DNA of 64,000 nt from Hyphomicrobiales bacterium (GCA_900468625.1 UBUL01000016.1:97028-161027); one strand, 5' to 3'; shown: positions 36,171-45,033, counted from the stretch's first letter. Notes: a model not told the origin generated them from the letters alone. Translations and numbers: made by a program.

Positions 36171-37217
36171 ATGAGCAAGGTGCGTGCCCTGGTGTTGGAG
36201 CGTCAGCATGAGCTGGCAATCCGAGATATCGATCTGCCGCAGGAGGTCGGGCCGGGTGAGGTGAAGATCAAGATCCATACGGTCGGTGTGTGCGGGTCGG
36301 ATGTGCATTATTACACCCACGGCAAGATCGGCCCCTTCATCGTCAATGAGCCGATGGTACTTGGCCATGAGGCGGCAGGAACGGTGGTCGAGGTCGGCGC
36401 TGGCGTGACGCATTTGAAGATTGGTGACCGCGTCTGCATGGAGCCGGGCATTCCCGATGCCAATTCCAAGGCCAGCCGCCTCGGCATGTACAATATCGAT
36501 CCCGCCGTCATCTTCTGGGCGACACCGCCGATCCATGGCGTGCTGACGCCCTTCGTCGTGCATCCGGCCAATTACACCTTCAAGCTGCCCGATAATGTCA
36601 GCTTTGCGGAAGGGGCTATGGTCGAACCCTTTGCAGTGGGCATGCAGGCGGCGACCAAGGCGCGTATTGCCCCCGGCGACACCGCCGTCGTGCTCGGTGC
36701 CGGTCCGATCGGCATCATGGTGGCGGTGGCAGCCCTTGCCGGCGGCTGCGCACGGGCGATCGTTGCCGATCTCGCCCAGCCGAAGCTCGATATCGCTGCG
36801 CAGTATCAGGGCGTCATCCCGGTCAATATCCGTGAGAAGAACCTCGTGGAAGAGGTCAGTCGTTTGACCGATGGCTGGGGCGCAGATGTCGTGTTCGAAT
36901 GCTCGGGTTCGGCGAAGGCCTGGGAAACGGTCATGGCGCTGCCGCGTCCGGGCGGCGTCATCGTCGCCGTCGGCCTGCCGGTCAATCCGGTCGGCTTCGA
37001 CGTTTCGACGGCATCGACCAAGGAAATCCGCGTCGAGACGGTGTTCCGCTATGCGCATCAATACGAGCGTTCGATCGCGCTGATCGCGTCCGGCCGCGTC
37101 GATCTCAAGCCCTTGATTTCCGAGACTTTCGCATTCGAAGATTCCATCAGAGCTTTCGACCGCGCCGTTGAAGCCCGGCCGGCGGATGTCAAACTGCAGA
37201 TCGTTCTCGATCGGTAA
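36171..37217 (+). CDS. Zinc-dependent alcohol dehydrogenase, xylitol/sorbitol dehydrogenase type
   Basis: A 348-residue MDR-family enzyme. Catalytic-zinc residues are Cys in [16 protein letters not shown], the HE pair in LGHEAAGTV and Glu in MVEPFAVG. The Rossmann motif is GAGPIGIM. The usual four-cysteine structural-zinc loop is replaced by [18 protein letters not shown], as in bacterial xylitol dehydrogenases. The reaction would be polyol + NAD+ to ketose (for example xylitol to D-xylulose). The ATG at 36171 follows AAAAGAGGAAAGATGCG. A canonical terminator follows, and no polyol transporter is adjacent. Confidence 0.88.
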   Translation: MSKVRALVLERQHELAIRDIDLPQEVGPGEVKIKIHTVGVCGSDVHYYTHGKIGPFIVNEPMVLGHEAAGTVVEVGAGVTHLKIGDRVCMEPGIPDANSKASRLGMYNIDPAVIFWATPPIHGVLTPFVVHPANYTFKLPDNVSFAEGAMVEPFAVGMQAATKARIAPGDTAVVLGAGPIGIMVAVAALAGGCARAIVADLAQPKLDIAAQYQGVIPVNIREKNLVEEVSRLTDGWGADVVFECSGSAKAWETVMALPRPGGVIVAVGLPVNPVGFDVSTASTKEIRVETVFRYAHQYERSIALIASGRVDLKPLISETFAFEDSIRAFDRAVEARPADVKLQIVLDR

Positions 37218-37230
37218 GCTCCAGCTGTCG

Positions 37231-37272
37231 CATCGCCTTGCCTTGAACTTGTCCCGGCAAGGCGATGTTTTT
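37231..37272 (+). terminator. Intrinsic terminator after the dehydrogenase gene
   Basis: A perfect 12-bp stem (CATCGCCTTGCC / GGCAAGGCGATG) with a 13-nt loop is followed by TTTTT, 13 bp after the stop codon. It is the clearest rho-independent terminator in the window. Confidence 0.85.
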
Positions 37273-37360
37273 CCTCAGTAGACGGCCCGGCAAAAGCGAT
37301 GCTAGGTAGCCTTCAGCAAGGACAATAAGGCTTTGACGCCGTGAAACGGGAAGGACTGCC

Positions 37361-39103
37361 GTGCCGCACGACGTTGCATTGATCGCATTGATTGCCGCCG
37401 GCTTCGTGTTCGCGGCCATTTTCGGCTATCTGGCCGACAGGCTGCACCTGCCGCCGCTCGTCGGCTATCTGGTGGCCGGCGTCATCATAGGCTCGTCCAC
37501 GCCGGGCTTTGTGGCCGATGTCTCGCTTGCGTCGCAATTAGCCGAGATCGGCGTCATCCTGCTGATGTTCGGCGTTGGGCTGCATTTCTCCGCCGCCGAT
37601 CTTTTGGCGGTGCGCGGCGTCGCCATTCCCGGTGCCATCGGGCAGATCGCGATCGCGACTGTGCTGGGCGTGGGTTTGACGTCGCTATGGGGCTGGAGTT
37701 TTGGAGCCGGCGTGGTTTTCGGCCTCAGCCTTGCCGTTGCCAGTACCGTCGTGCTTTTGAAGGCGCTGGAAGAACGCAATCTGGTGAATTCGACCAATGG
37801 CCGCGTTGCGGTCGGCTGGCTGATCGTCGAGGATCTGGCCATGGTGCTTGCGCTGGTGCTCCTGCCGGCCTTTGCCGGTGTCATGGGCGGTCATGCGGAT
37901 GCCGGCGGCCATGCGGCGTCCGGTTCGATCTGGCTGACGATCGGCATGACGCTCCTCAAGGTAGCGGCCTTTGCCGCGGTCGCAGTCTTCATCGGCCCAC
38001 GCGTGGTGCCTTGGCTCCTGACGTCGGTCGCGCGTACCGGCTCGCGTGAACTGTTCACTCTGTCGGTTCTGGCGATCGCGCTCGGCATCGCTTTCGGCGC
38101 GGCCGAAATATTCGGCGTCTCCTTTGCGCTCGGTGCCTTCTTTGCCGGTCTTGTGATGAGTGAGTCGCATCTCAGCCATAGGGCGGCGGCCGACTCGCTG
38201 CCGTTGCAGAACGCCTTTTCGGTTCTGTTCTTCGTGTCCGTCGGCATGCTTTTCGACCCGACGGTCCTGGTCCGCGAGCCGCTGATGATCATCGGCGTGC
38301 TCGCATTGATCATGCTCGGCAAGTCACTGATCGCCTTCGGCGTCGTGCTGTTGCTGCGCTATCCCGCCAGCATCGGCTTTGCGGTTGCGGCGGGTCTGGC
38401 GCAGATCGGCGAATTCTCCTTCATTCTCGCCGGACTTGGCGTTTCGCTCGGGCTGCTGACAAGGGAAGGGCAGGATCTCATCCTTGCTGGCGCGATCCTG
38501 TCGATCACGCTCAATCCGCTCGCTTTCTTTGCCACCGAGAAGCTGGAGAAATGGACGTTTGCGCGCTCGCCGTTCCTGGCGAACAAATATGGGATGGCCA
38601 AGCAGGACAGTCTGCGTCGCCAGTTGACCGCGATCAACAAGCAGCGCGAGGAGCGCGATCGCCAGCATCATCTCGAGATCGAGCAGCTCATCGAAACCTT
38701 CCCGATGTTCGCCGAACTTGATGATAACGAGCATGAGGAGCTTCTGCTGCTCTTCCGCCCGCGATCGGCCTCGCCGGGCGATCGGGTGATCCGAACCGGC
38801 GATCGCGGCGACAGCATGTTCTTCATCGCCTCCGGCGCGGTCGAAGTGCAGCTGGAAGATGACGAGATCCGGCTCGACGCCGGCGCCTTCTTTGGTGAAA
38901 TGGCGCTTTTGACGGGCGCACGCCGCACGGCCGACGTCGTCGCCGTCGATTTCTGTCAGCTGTTCGTGCTGGACCGTCGCGACTTCAATCTGTTCATGTC
39001 GCGCCATCCGCAACTGCGTGCCGCCGTCAGCCGCATGGCGCGGGAGCGGCAGGAAAGCAACGTGTCGCGCCAGCGGCGCGACCTGTCGCAGGACGCGAGC
39101 TGA
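37361..39103 (+). CDS. Kef-type cation:proton antiporter (CPA2) with C-terminal cyclic-nucleotide-binding domain
   Basis: A 580-residue membrane protein. Residues about 1-390 are a CPA2 sodium/potassium:proton exchanger domain with 12-13 helices (LHLPPLVGYLVAGVIIG, GWLIVEDLAMVLALVLLP, FALGAFFAGLVMSES, GLAQIGEFSFILAGLG). From about 445 to 560 a cNMP-binding fold replaces the usual RCK/TrkA-N domain: PGDRVIRTGDRGDSMFFIAS and the phosphate-binding cassette FFGEMALLTGARRTADV. It starts with GTG after GGGAAGGACTGCC. It is probably a potassium or sodium efflux antiporter gated by a cyclic nucleotide. Confidence 0.88.
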   Translation: MPHDVALIALIAAGFVFAAIFGYLADRLHLPPLVGYLVAGVIIGSSTPGFVADVSLASQLAEIGVILLMFGVGLHFSAADLLAVRGVAIPGAIGQIAIATVLGVGLTSLWGWSFGAGVVFGLSLAVASTVVLLKALEERNLVNSTNGRVAVGWLIVEDLAMVLALVLLPAFAGVMGGHADAGGHAASGSIWLTIGMTLLKVAAFAAVAVFIGPRVVPWLLTSVARTGSRELFTLSVLAIALGIAFGAAEIFGVSFALGAFFAGLVMSESHLSHRAAADSLPLQNAFSVLFFVSVGMLFDPTVLVREPLMIIGVLALIMLGKSLIAFGVVLLLRYPASIGFAVAAGLAQIGEFSFILAGLGVSLGLLTREGQDLILAGAILSITLNPLAFFATEKLEKWTFARSPFLANKYGMAKQDSLRRQLTAINKQREERDRQHHLEIEQLIETFPMFAELDDNEHEELLLLFRPRSASPGDRVIRTGDRGDSMFFIASGAVEVQLEDDEIRLDAGAFFGEMALLTGARRTADVVAVDFCQLFVLDRRDFNLFMSRHPQLRAAVSRMARERQESNVSRQRRDLSQDAS

Positions 39104-39118
39104 TAGCCCGTCCCGGCG

Positions 39119-40030
39119 TCAGCGGTGCTTCAGCCAGGATTTCGAGATACGGCAGGCCATCGTGTAGGCGGGGTCGAAGACGTTGCCGACATCGTAGCGC
39201 ACGACCTGACCGAGAAGATGGCTGGCTGCTGTCTTGTCCAGGCCATAATCGGCGCCGAGCCAGCGCAGCATTTCGCTGGTGGCGTGCTGCAGGGCCTGAT
39301 CGAGCGGCCGGGCATTGCCGATGGTGAAAATGTCATCCGCCGTCTCGCCGCGCGGCCAGATGATCGTCTTTTTCTTTTCCACGCTCAGCCGCACCGTTAC
39401 TTCGAAGGTGGTTTCGATCCCGGTGCCGACGATCTCGCCGTCGCCCTGGACGGCATGGCAATCGCCAAGAAAAAAGAGGGCGCCGCGAGCCGATACAGGA
39501 AACCAGACGGTCGCGCCCGGCCCGAGCAGCCGATAGTCCATATTGCCGCCGAACTCGCCGCTGGTCGCGGTCGATATGGCCTGTCCGAACGAAGGTGCGA
39601 CACCGAAGCAGCCGATCATCGGCGAGAGCGGCAGAATGAGGGATTCGAGACCGGCCACGGGCTCGGCCAGCCGCGCCGTCAGTGCCTCGCGATCGATCTG
39701 CCAGATCACTCTGTGGCTGGCCGGCAAGGCCCATACGTCCTGAGGATCGACGACATTGCTTGCGACGACGCTGCGGGTAAATCCGGTTTCGCGCGTCGGC
39801 AGCATGGCAAGAATCTCCACCTTGAGAGAATCGCCCGGTTCGGCACCTTCGACGAAGATAGGCCCGTTCATCGGGTTGGGTCCGGAGATGATGTGGACGT
39901 CATGCTTGTCGTAGCCGGCGGCATCGAGTGTTTCGGTGATCACCGTATCGCCGTCGGCGACATGCAGGGCCGGCGGCAGCGAACCGATGACATTGTGATA
40001 GTGAGTGGGCAGGAAGCGGTGCGTTGCCAT
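39119..40030 (-). CDS. Acetamidase/formamidase family protein
   Basis: A 303-residue amidase of the FmdA/AmdA family, which hydrolyses short amides to ammonia and acids. Family blocks are GPNPMNGPIFVEGAEPGDSL, PLSPMIGCFGVAPS, GGNMDYRLLGPGATVWFPV and FFLGDCHAVQGDGEIVG, the last holding the metal/acid residues. The ATG at 40030 is preferred to the one two codons upstream because AAGG is 8 bases before it. It is single and convergent with the antiporter gene. It may release ammonium from formamide or acetamide in nitrogen scavenging. Confidence 0.9.
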   Translation of the reverse strand: MATHRFLPTHYHNVIGSLPPALHVADGDTVITETLDAAGYDKHDVHIISGPNPMNGPIFVEGAEPGDSLKVEILAMLPTRETGFTRSVVASNVVDPQDVWALPASHRVIWQIDREALTARLAEPVAGLESLILPLSPMIGCFGVAPSFGQAISTATSGEFGGNMDYRLLGPGATVWFPVSARGALFFLGDCHAVQGDGEIVGTGIETTFEVTVRLSVEKKKTIIWPRGETADDIFTIGNARPLDQALQHATSEMLRWLGADYGLDKTAASHLLGQVVRYDVGNVFDPAYTMACRISKSWLKHR

Positions 40031-40170
40031 GTGCATAGCCTTGTCTTGAATCCGGTTCAGACAAACTAAGACGACTCCGCCCGTTTCGGGAAGGATGCGA
40101 TGACGATATTTATGCCGGCTGAGCGTCCTGCTGCGGATATGTCAATATTGCGCGGGATCGCAGGCAGGCC

Positions 40171-41121
40171 TCAAGCGAAATGATCGCGGAATGCCTGTGG
40201 TGTCGTCCCGAATTTTCGCATGAAATTGCGCCGCATGGTTTCCTCCGAGGTAAAGCCGCAGTGCATGCGTGCCTGATGCACCGTCAGGCCTTCCTCCAGA
40301 AGGCGGCGGGCCGCCTCGATGCGGATTTCCTCCACGGCTCGTGCGGGTGTGCGCCCGGTTGCTTTCAGATAATGGCGTGAAAAGCTGCGCGCGCTCATGT
40401 TCGCTTGCTCGGCAAGCGCCGGCAGAGAAAGGTCAGCGAGTAGATTGTCCATGATCCAGCCATGCAGGCGATCGAAGCGCTCGCCGCCTTCCTGCAAGCG
40501 CAGTGTCGTGCTGAACTGTGCCTGGCCGCCGGGTCGCTTTAGGAAAACGACGAGCGTGCGCGCGACGGCAAGAGCCAGCTTGCGTCCGAGGTCCGCTTCC
40601 ACGAGAGCAAGTGAAAGATCGATGCCTGCCGTCACGCCAGCCGAACTCCAGACAGATCCATCCCGAACGAAGATCGGATCCGGCTCGAGCTTTACGCGAG
40701 GGAAGCGCTCGGTAAATTCTTCGCAGCGATTCCAGTGAGTTGTAGCCCGACGTTCGTTCAAGAGTCCAGCTTGCGCAAGGAGGAAGGCGCCGCTGCAGAC
40801 GGAGGCGGTGCGACGGGCATTGGCCGATCGCCGGCGTATCCAGTCGAGCAGGTTTAAGTCTTCGCAGGCCTTGTTCACGCCCCGACCGCCTGCGACGATC
40901 AGAGTGTCGAGCGCGTTATCGGCGTCACCAAGCGGCGCAGTTGCGAGCACAAGGCCGGAGCTGGTTCTTGTCTGCGCGTTCGTGGCGACGACGACAGCCT
41001 CGTAAGGCGTCGGCGATCCATTCTTGATCGCAGCCTCGTTGGCGCTGGTGAAGACCTGCAGCGGCCCGGTTATATCGAGCAGCTGGGCATTGTCGAACGC
41101 AAGAATTTCGATACGGCGCAT
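40171..41121 (-). CDS. GlxA-family AraC-type regulator with DJ-1/PfpI domain
   Basis: A 316-residue protein. Residues 1-185 are a DJ-1/PfpI amidotransferase-like sensor (FDNAQLLDITGPLQVF, and the nucleophile-elbow Cys in ASVCSGAFLL). Residues about 215-316 are a double helix-turn-helix AraC domain (LSLPALAEQANMSARSFSRH, FTSEETMRRNFMRKFGTTP). Relatives such as ArgR, GbdR and CdhR control amino-acid or quaternary-amine use. It diverges from a second DJ-1-like gene across only 85 bp, so it probably regulates that gene and itself. Confidence 0.9.
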   Translation of the reverse strand: MRRIEILAFDNAQLLDITGPLQVFTSANEAAIKNGSPTPYEAVVVATNAQTRTSSGLVLATAPLGDADNALDTLIVAGGRGVNKACEDLNLLDWIRRRSANARRTASVCSGAFLLAQAGLLNERRATTHWNRCEEFTERFPRVKLEPDPIFVRDGSVWSSAGVTAGIDLSLALVEADLGRKLALAVARTLVVFLKRPGGQAQFSTTLRLQEGGERFDRLHGWIMDNLLADLSLPALAEQANMSARSFSRHYLKATGRTPARAVEEIRIEAARRLLEEGLTVHQARMHCGFTSEETMRRNFMRKFGTTPQAFRDHFA

Positions 41122-41206
41122 GATTGGCAAGAAATGACTGAGATTTGGCAAACAGGCCAGATTGTTCTCGCATAAGCTCTGCGAAGTCAATCTTTGGAGA
41201 CGTATC

Positions 41207-41896
41207 ATGACCATCCGCTTTGGCCTGCTTGCCTTTCCCGGCGTCCAACAACTCGACTTGACCGCGCCCTATGAGATATTTGCCTCGATGGAAGACGCCG
41301 ACGTTCACCTGGTCTGGAAGGATACCGCTCCCGTCATCTCTGCAACGAAGCTGGTGCTGCAGCCGACGACGAGTTTCGCCGAGTGCCCCCAACTGGATGT
41401 GATCTGCGTGCCGGGAGGTGGCGGCGTCAACGCGCTGCTGGAGGATGAGGTGGTATTGTCCTTCATCCGTACACAAGCGGAGGGTGCGCGCTTCGTGACA
41501 TCCGTCTGCACCGGTTCCCTCGTCCTAGGCGCGGCCGGTCTGCTCGACGGCAAGAAGGCCACCACGCACTGGAATGCACGCGATTTTCTCGCAGGTTTCG
41601 GTGCTGTTGTGACGCCCGGACGTGTCGTGCGCGACGGCAATCTCTTCACAGCCGGCGGTGTGACGGCCGGCATCGATTTCGGTCTGACCATCGTCGCGGC
41701 CTTGCGCGACGCGGAAGAGGCCGAGGCAATCCAGCTCTCGCTTGAATACGCGCCGGCCCCCCCTTTCAACTCCGGAACGCCGGAGGAGGCGAATGCCAAT
41801 GTGCTGGCGAGAACGAGGCGGCGTCTTGCCGGATCGCGCACCGCCCGTGAAGCCATCATGGCACGTCTGCCGTCCGTCCGGCACCGGGCAGGTTAA
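41207..41896 (+). CDS. DJ-1/PfpI family protein, isonitrile hydratase-like
   Basis: A 229-residue cytoplasmic protein of the DJ-1/PfpI superfamily, close to bacterial isocyanide hydratase (InhA) in length and motifs: FPGVQQLDLTAPYEIFA at the start, VPGGGGVNALL, and the catalytic Cys in TSVCTGSLVLGAAGLL, followed by TTHWNA. InhA converts isonitriles to N-formamides; an amidase or protease role is also possible. The ATG at 41207 follows TTGGAGACGTATC. The adjacent GlxA-type regulator carries a related domain, so both may sense or act on a similar molecule. Confidence 0.88.
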   Translation: MTIRFGLLAFPGVQQLDLTAPYEIFASMEDADVHLVWKDTAPVISATKLVLQPTTSFAECPQLDVICVPGGGGVNALLEDEVVLSFIRTQAEGARFVTSVCTGSLVLGAAGLLDGKKATTHWNARDFLAGFGAVVTPGRVVRDGNLFTAGGVTAGIDFGLTIVAALRDAEEAEAIQLSLEYAPAPPFNSGTPEEANANVLARTRRRLAGSRTAREAIMARLPSVRHRAG

Positions 41897-41999
41897 GCCC
41901 TCCTTTTCTTCGAGGCTGCATTGTCACTCGAATGCAATGGAAGGCCGGTAAGCAGGCGATTGAAGTTTCGATCATGCCGGTTCCCCCAACGAGGTGATG

Positions 42000-42416
42000 A
42001 TGAGCAATCGGGCGAACAAGATCCTTCCCCACCACCGGTTTTCGCATTCTCTGGGGGCGCCGCTTGCGCGCGTGCGGGGGACGATTGCCCATGTGTTCGA
42101 AGCGCCGGCGAATCACCACGGCGCCAACCATCAGCACTTCACCGTCACGATCACTGCGGTTTTGAAGTTCGAGGGCAGTGACGAGGATATCAACGGGCAG
42201 ACCGTTTTCGTCGCTGTCCGCTTCGGGGATAATGAAGGGCTGGACCATGAGATCCCCGACTTGACTGCGGGAGAGCCGATCGAACTGCAGGGCGAATATA
42301 TTCCCATCGCTTCGGCCTATCCGACCGACGACAATACCGATCCCGTTCTGCCGGTGCTTCACTTCACGCATCACCCGGTGGGCTACGTTCTTTACCAAGG
42401 CGTACACTACAGCTGA
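42000..42416 (+). CDS. Hypothetical protein (138 aa)
   Basis: A soluble 138-residue protein without signal peptide or membrane segment. It is rich in histidine, with HHRFSH near the start, NHHGANHQHF in the middle and HFTHHP near the end. It has regular beta-like strands (FTVTITAVLKF, QTVFVAVRFGD) and acidic loops. The strand pattern and GEPIELQGEYIP suggest a small beta-barrel (OB-like), and the histidines could bind metal. I do not recognise the family. ATG 42000 has GAGG five bases upstream; two in-frame starts just upstream are possible. It stands between the isonitrile-hydratase-like gene and an esterase gene. Confidence 0.7.
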   Translation: MSNRANKILPHHRFSHSLGAPLARVRGTIAHVFEAPANHHGANHQHFTVTITAVLKFEGSDEDINGQTVFVAVRFGDNEGLDHEIPDLTAGEPIELQGEYIPIASAYPTDDNTDPVLPVLHFTHHPVGYVLYQGVHYS

Positions 42417-42543
42417 TGGATCGGCACGCATGGCAATACGCCCGGTCGGGCTCGACACGCTTGCCGCCGCCTATCCCGCTTGACTCGCACCGTGTTTCTG
42501 CGACCGTGGCATCACGACATCGTGTTCGGCGTTAGGGGTGGGT

Positions 42544-43590
42544 ATGAGCGAGTTCCGATCATTTCGCAGCGTCTGTCATTTTGTTGTGGCGATGATCGTG
42601 CTGATTGCCGCGGGTTGCTGGTCGATAGAGCGGGGCATGGCTGCGGAGGCGAGCGCTATTGCACCTCAGACCAAGACATCGGGCGAGCAGATCGAGAAGC
42701 TGATCGGCATCTTGCGCGATAGCGGTGCCATGTCCGGAACCGACCTGTTGCAGCGGCGCTCCGGTTTCGAGAAGCTCATGACATCGACGCCAGGCCCAGC
42801 GCGTGTGCAGATACGGCATGTCGATGCCAACGGCGTGGATGGCAATCTGATATGGCCTGCGCGATTGCACCATCCGATTGGTCGGCGTGCCATTCTTTAT
42901 CTGCATGGCGGCGGCTTTTACAGCGGCTCGCTGCGTACACACAGCAACATAGCGGGCGCGCTCGCCAAGGCGGCGTCGGCCGATGTCTTGTTGATCGACT
43001 ATCGCCTCGCTCCTGAAAATCGCTTTCCCGCGCAGAGGGATGATGCCATTGCTGCCTATCGCTGGCTTCTGACATCGGGGTACAAGGCCGGCAATATCGT
43101 TATTGTCGGCGAGTCTGTCGGGGCAACCCTGGCCATCGAGGTCGTTTTGAACCAGCTCAGGCTGAGCGGCGCGCTTCCAGCCGCGGTGGTCGCGATGAGC
43201 CCGATCACCGACTTTGCCGCAACGGGCGCATCCTTGGCTGCCAATGCCGCGAATGATCCCTTCATGAACAAGGCGGAACTGACCCTCATCCACGATGCGT
43301 TCGCGCGCGATCGCCCCCTCGCTGACCCCGACATATCGCCGCTCTATGGCAATGTTTCCGGATTCCCGCCGTTGCTGATCCAGGTTGGCGCTCGCGAGGC
43401 GCTGTTGGATGACAGCACGCGGTTCGCGGACAAGGTGCGCCAGGCCGGCGGCAAGGTGAGCTTGGAAATCTGGCCTGGCATGATCCATCAGTGGCAGATT
43501 TTCCCCTTCTGGCTCGACGATGCGAGAAAGTCGAACGAACACGTTGCAGAGTTCGCGACAGCGCATTTTGTCGATAAGCCCGTGCAATAG
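42544..43590 (+). CDS. Exported alpha/beta hydrolase (HSL/BD-FAE esterase type)
   Basis: A 348-residue esterase. Residues about 10-36 are a signal segment (VVAMIVLIAAGC, then GMAA); the AAGC sequence is a weak lipobox, and signal-peptidase I cleavage near GMAA is also possible. The hormone-sensitive-lipase oxyanion motif HGGGF precedes IDYRLAPENRFP, the nucleophile Ser is in GESVGA, the acid in ALLDDS and the His in GMIHQWQ. It would hydrolyse short acyl esters in the periplasm. The ATG at 42544 follows TAGGGGTGGGT. The gene is monocistronic. Confidence 0.87.
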   Translation: MSEFRSFRSVCHFVVAMIVLIAAGCWSIERGMAAEASAIAPQTKTSGEQIEKLIGILRDSGAMSGTDLLQRRSGFEKLMTSTPGPARVQIRHVDANGVDGNLIWPARLHHPIGRRAILYLHGGGFYSGSLRTHSNIAGALAKAASADVLLIDYRLAPENRFPAQRDDAIAAYRWLLTSGYKAGNIVIVGESVGATLAIEVVLNQLRLSGALPAAVVAMSPITDFAATGASLAANAANDPFMNKAELTLIHDAFARDRPLADPDISPLYGNVSGFPPLLIQVGAREALLDDSTRFADKVRQAGGKVSLEIWPGMIHQWQIFPFWLDDARKSNEHVAEFATAHFVDKPVQ

Positions 43591-43617
43591 CTTTACTGGT
43601 GTTGGTAACGCGTCGTT

Positions 43618-43639
43618 CGGTTCTCAGAATTGAGAACCG
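43618..43639. promoter_or_regulatory. Perfect 9-bp palindrome downstream of the esterase gene
   Basis: CGGTTCTCA and TGAGAACCG flank GAAT, 28 bp after the esterase stop and about 170 bp before the next gene. Without a T-tract it is either a terminator hairpin of unusual type or an operator for the haloperoxidase-like gene. Confidence 0.45.
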
Positions 43640-43807
43640 TCGGCTTCGACGCGTCCCGACGATGCGCATGACCGGGTGTCATGTTCGCAATTTATTATTG
43701 CACTAAATAATTGTTTGGTAATTTTATGTGGACAAGGAAATGGAAAGGCATTATGAGTGTCGATATCGCGATAATAAATCGTGCAATAAATTTAAGTGGA
43801 GATTGAA

Positions 43808-44782
43808 ATGAGCCAGTCGATCCATCAAGCTACCCGCCGGGGTGTCATGACAGCAGGGCTTGGCCTTGCGGCCGCCGCAGCCGTCACCCCATTCGCTCAA
43901 CCTGCACAAGCCTCTACAAAGCAACCATCTTCGAAAGGTAAGGACACAATGAGCAGCAACACGATCGCTACCAAGGACGGCACGCAGATTTTCTACAAGG
44001 ATTGGGGAACGGGCCAGCCGATCGTCTTCCATCACGGATGGCCCTTGAGCTCCGACGATTGGGACGCTCAGATGCTTTTCTTCCTCCATCAGGGCTACCG
44101 CGTCATTGCGCATGACCGTCGCGGCCATGGCCGCTCCAGCCAGACGGCAACCGGAAACGACATGGACACTTACGCCGCCGACGTCGCGGCACTTGCCGAA
44201 CATCTCGATCTCAAGGGCGCCATTCATGTCGGTCATTCGACCGGCGGCGGCGAAGTCGCGCGTTATGTCGCTCAGTATGGCGGACATGGCCGTGTTTCGA
44301 AGGCCGTCTTGATTGGCGCCGTACCGCCGATCATGGTCAAGTCCGACAAGAACCCCGGCGGCCTGCCGCTGGAAGTTTTCGATGGCTTCCGCGCCGCACT
44401 TGCCGCCAATCGCGCTCAATTCTTTCGCGATATCCCGGCAGGTCCGTTCTACGGCTTCAATCGTCCGGGCGCTGCTGTCTCTCAGGGCGTGATCGACAAC
44501 TGGTGGCGTCAGGGCATGATGGGAGGCGCGAAGGCTCATTATGATTGCATCAAGGCCTTCTCGGAAACGGACTTCACCGAAGATCTGAAGAAGATCGAGG
44601 TGCCGACGCTGGTCATGCATGGCGATGACGACCAGATCGTGCCGATCGCAGACTCGGCAGAGCTTTCCATCAAACTGCTGAAGAATGGCACGCTCAAGGT
44701 CTATAAGGGCTTCCCGCATGGCATGGCGACCACGCATGCGGATGTCGTCAACGCGGATCTGCTGGCCTTCTTCAAGGCCTGA
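43808..44782 (+). CDS. Alpha/beta hydrolase, non-heme haloperoxidase/esterase type, with Tat signal
   Basis: A 324-residue hydrolase. Residues 1-35 form a twin-arginine-type signal ([18 protein letters not shown], ending AQA). The catalytic domain starts at about residue 52 and is like cofactor-free chloroperoxidases: [11 protein letters not shown], nucleophile GHSTGG, acid HGDDDQIVP and histidine FPHGMATTH. The first ATG follows GGAGATTGAA. An internal ATG at 43949 (codon 48) has AAAGGTAAGGACACA before it and would give the usual 277-residue cytoplasmic form. The reaction is probably ester hydrolysis or perhydrolysis. Confidence 0.88.
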   Translation: MSQSIHQATRRGVMTAGLGLAAAAAVTPFAQPAQASTKQPSSKGKDTMSSNTIATKDGTQIFYKDWGTGQPIVFHHGWPLSSDDWDAQMLFFLHQGYRVIAHDRRGHGRSSQTATGNDMDTYAADVAALAEHLDLKGAIHVGHSTGGGEVARYVAQYGGHGRVSKAVLIGAVPPIMVKSDKNPGGLPLEVFDGFRAALAANRAQFFRDIPAGPFYGFNRPGAAVSQGVIDNWWRQGMMGGAKAHYDCIKAFSETDFTEDLKKIEVPTLVMHGDDDQIVPIADSAELSIKLLKNGTLKVYKGFPHGMATTHADVVNADLLAFFKA

Positions 44783-44799
44783 GACGACCGGAGGGCCGT

Positions 44800-44821
44800 G
44801 CGCCCGCCGAAAGGCGGGCGC
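44800..44821 (+). terminator. Stem-loop after the haloperoxidase-like gene
   Basis: A perfect 9-bp GC stem (GCGCCCGCC / GGCGGGCGC) closed by a GAAA tetraloop lies 17 bp after the stop codon. It is followed by TTCGC rather than a full T-tract. Very stable; probable terminator. Confidence 0.65.
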
Positions 44822-44859
44822 TTCGCAGCCTGCCGGGTGCTGTTACCGTCTCCGCCGCT

Positions 44860-45033
44860 TCAGCTATCGAGTTTCAACGAGAGCTGAACGGCGCGCGGCA
44901 GGGGCGGTAGCGGCCGGCTGATTTCGACACGGCGCGTCCAGTTGGCGCGCCGTTCTTGTTCGCGCTCCCGAAGGGCCTTCGAGACAGCGACAAAGGTCAT
45001 TGCACGTTCGATGACTTGTTCGGCTTTGGTCAT
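44860..45033 (-). CDS. Small basic hypothetical protein (57 aa)
   Basis: An open frame of 57 codons with a good start: ATG at 45033 preceded by GGAGTTATCC. The product begins MTKAEQVIERAMTFVAVS and continues with a charged amphipathic helix (KALREREQERRANWTRR), then a proline-rich stretch (SRPLPPLPRA) and LSLKLDS. It has no signal or membrane segment. Such small proteins are common in rhizobia and function is unknown. It is convergent with the haloperoxidase-like gene. Confidence 0.55.
   Translation of the reverse strand: MTKAEQVIERAMTFVAVSKALREREQERRANWTRRVEISRPLPPLPRAVQLSLKLDS

Noticed and set aside
35913..37061. Minus-strand frame that extends the small membrane protein to 429 residues
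   Set aside because: The extra part is antisense to the dehydrogenase gene, while a strong ribosome binding site marks the short start at 35912.
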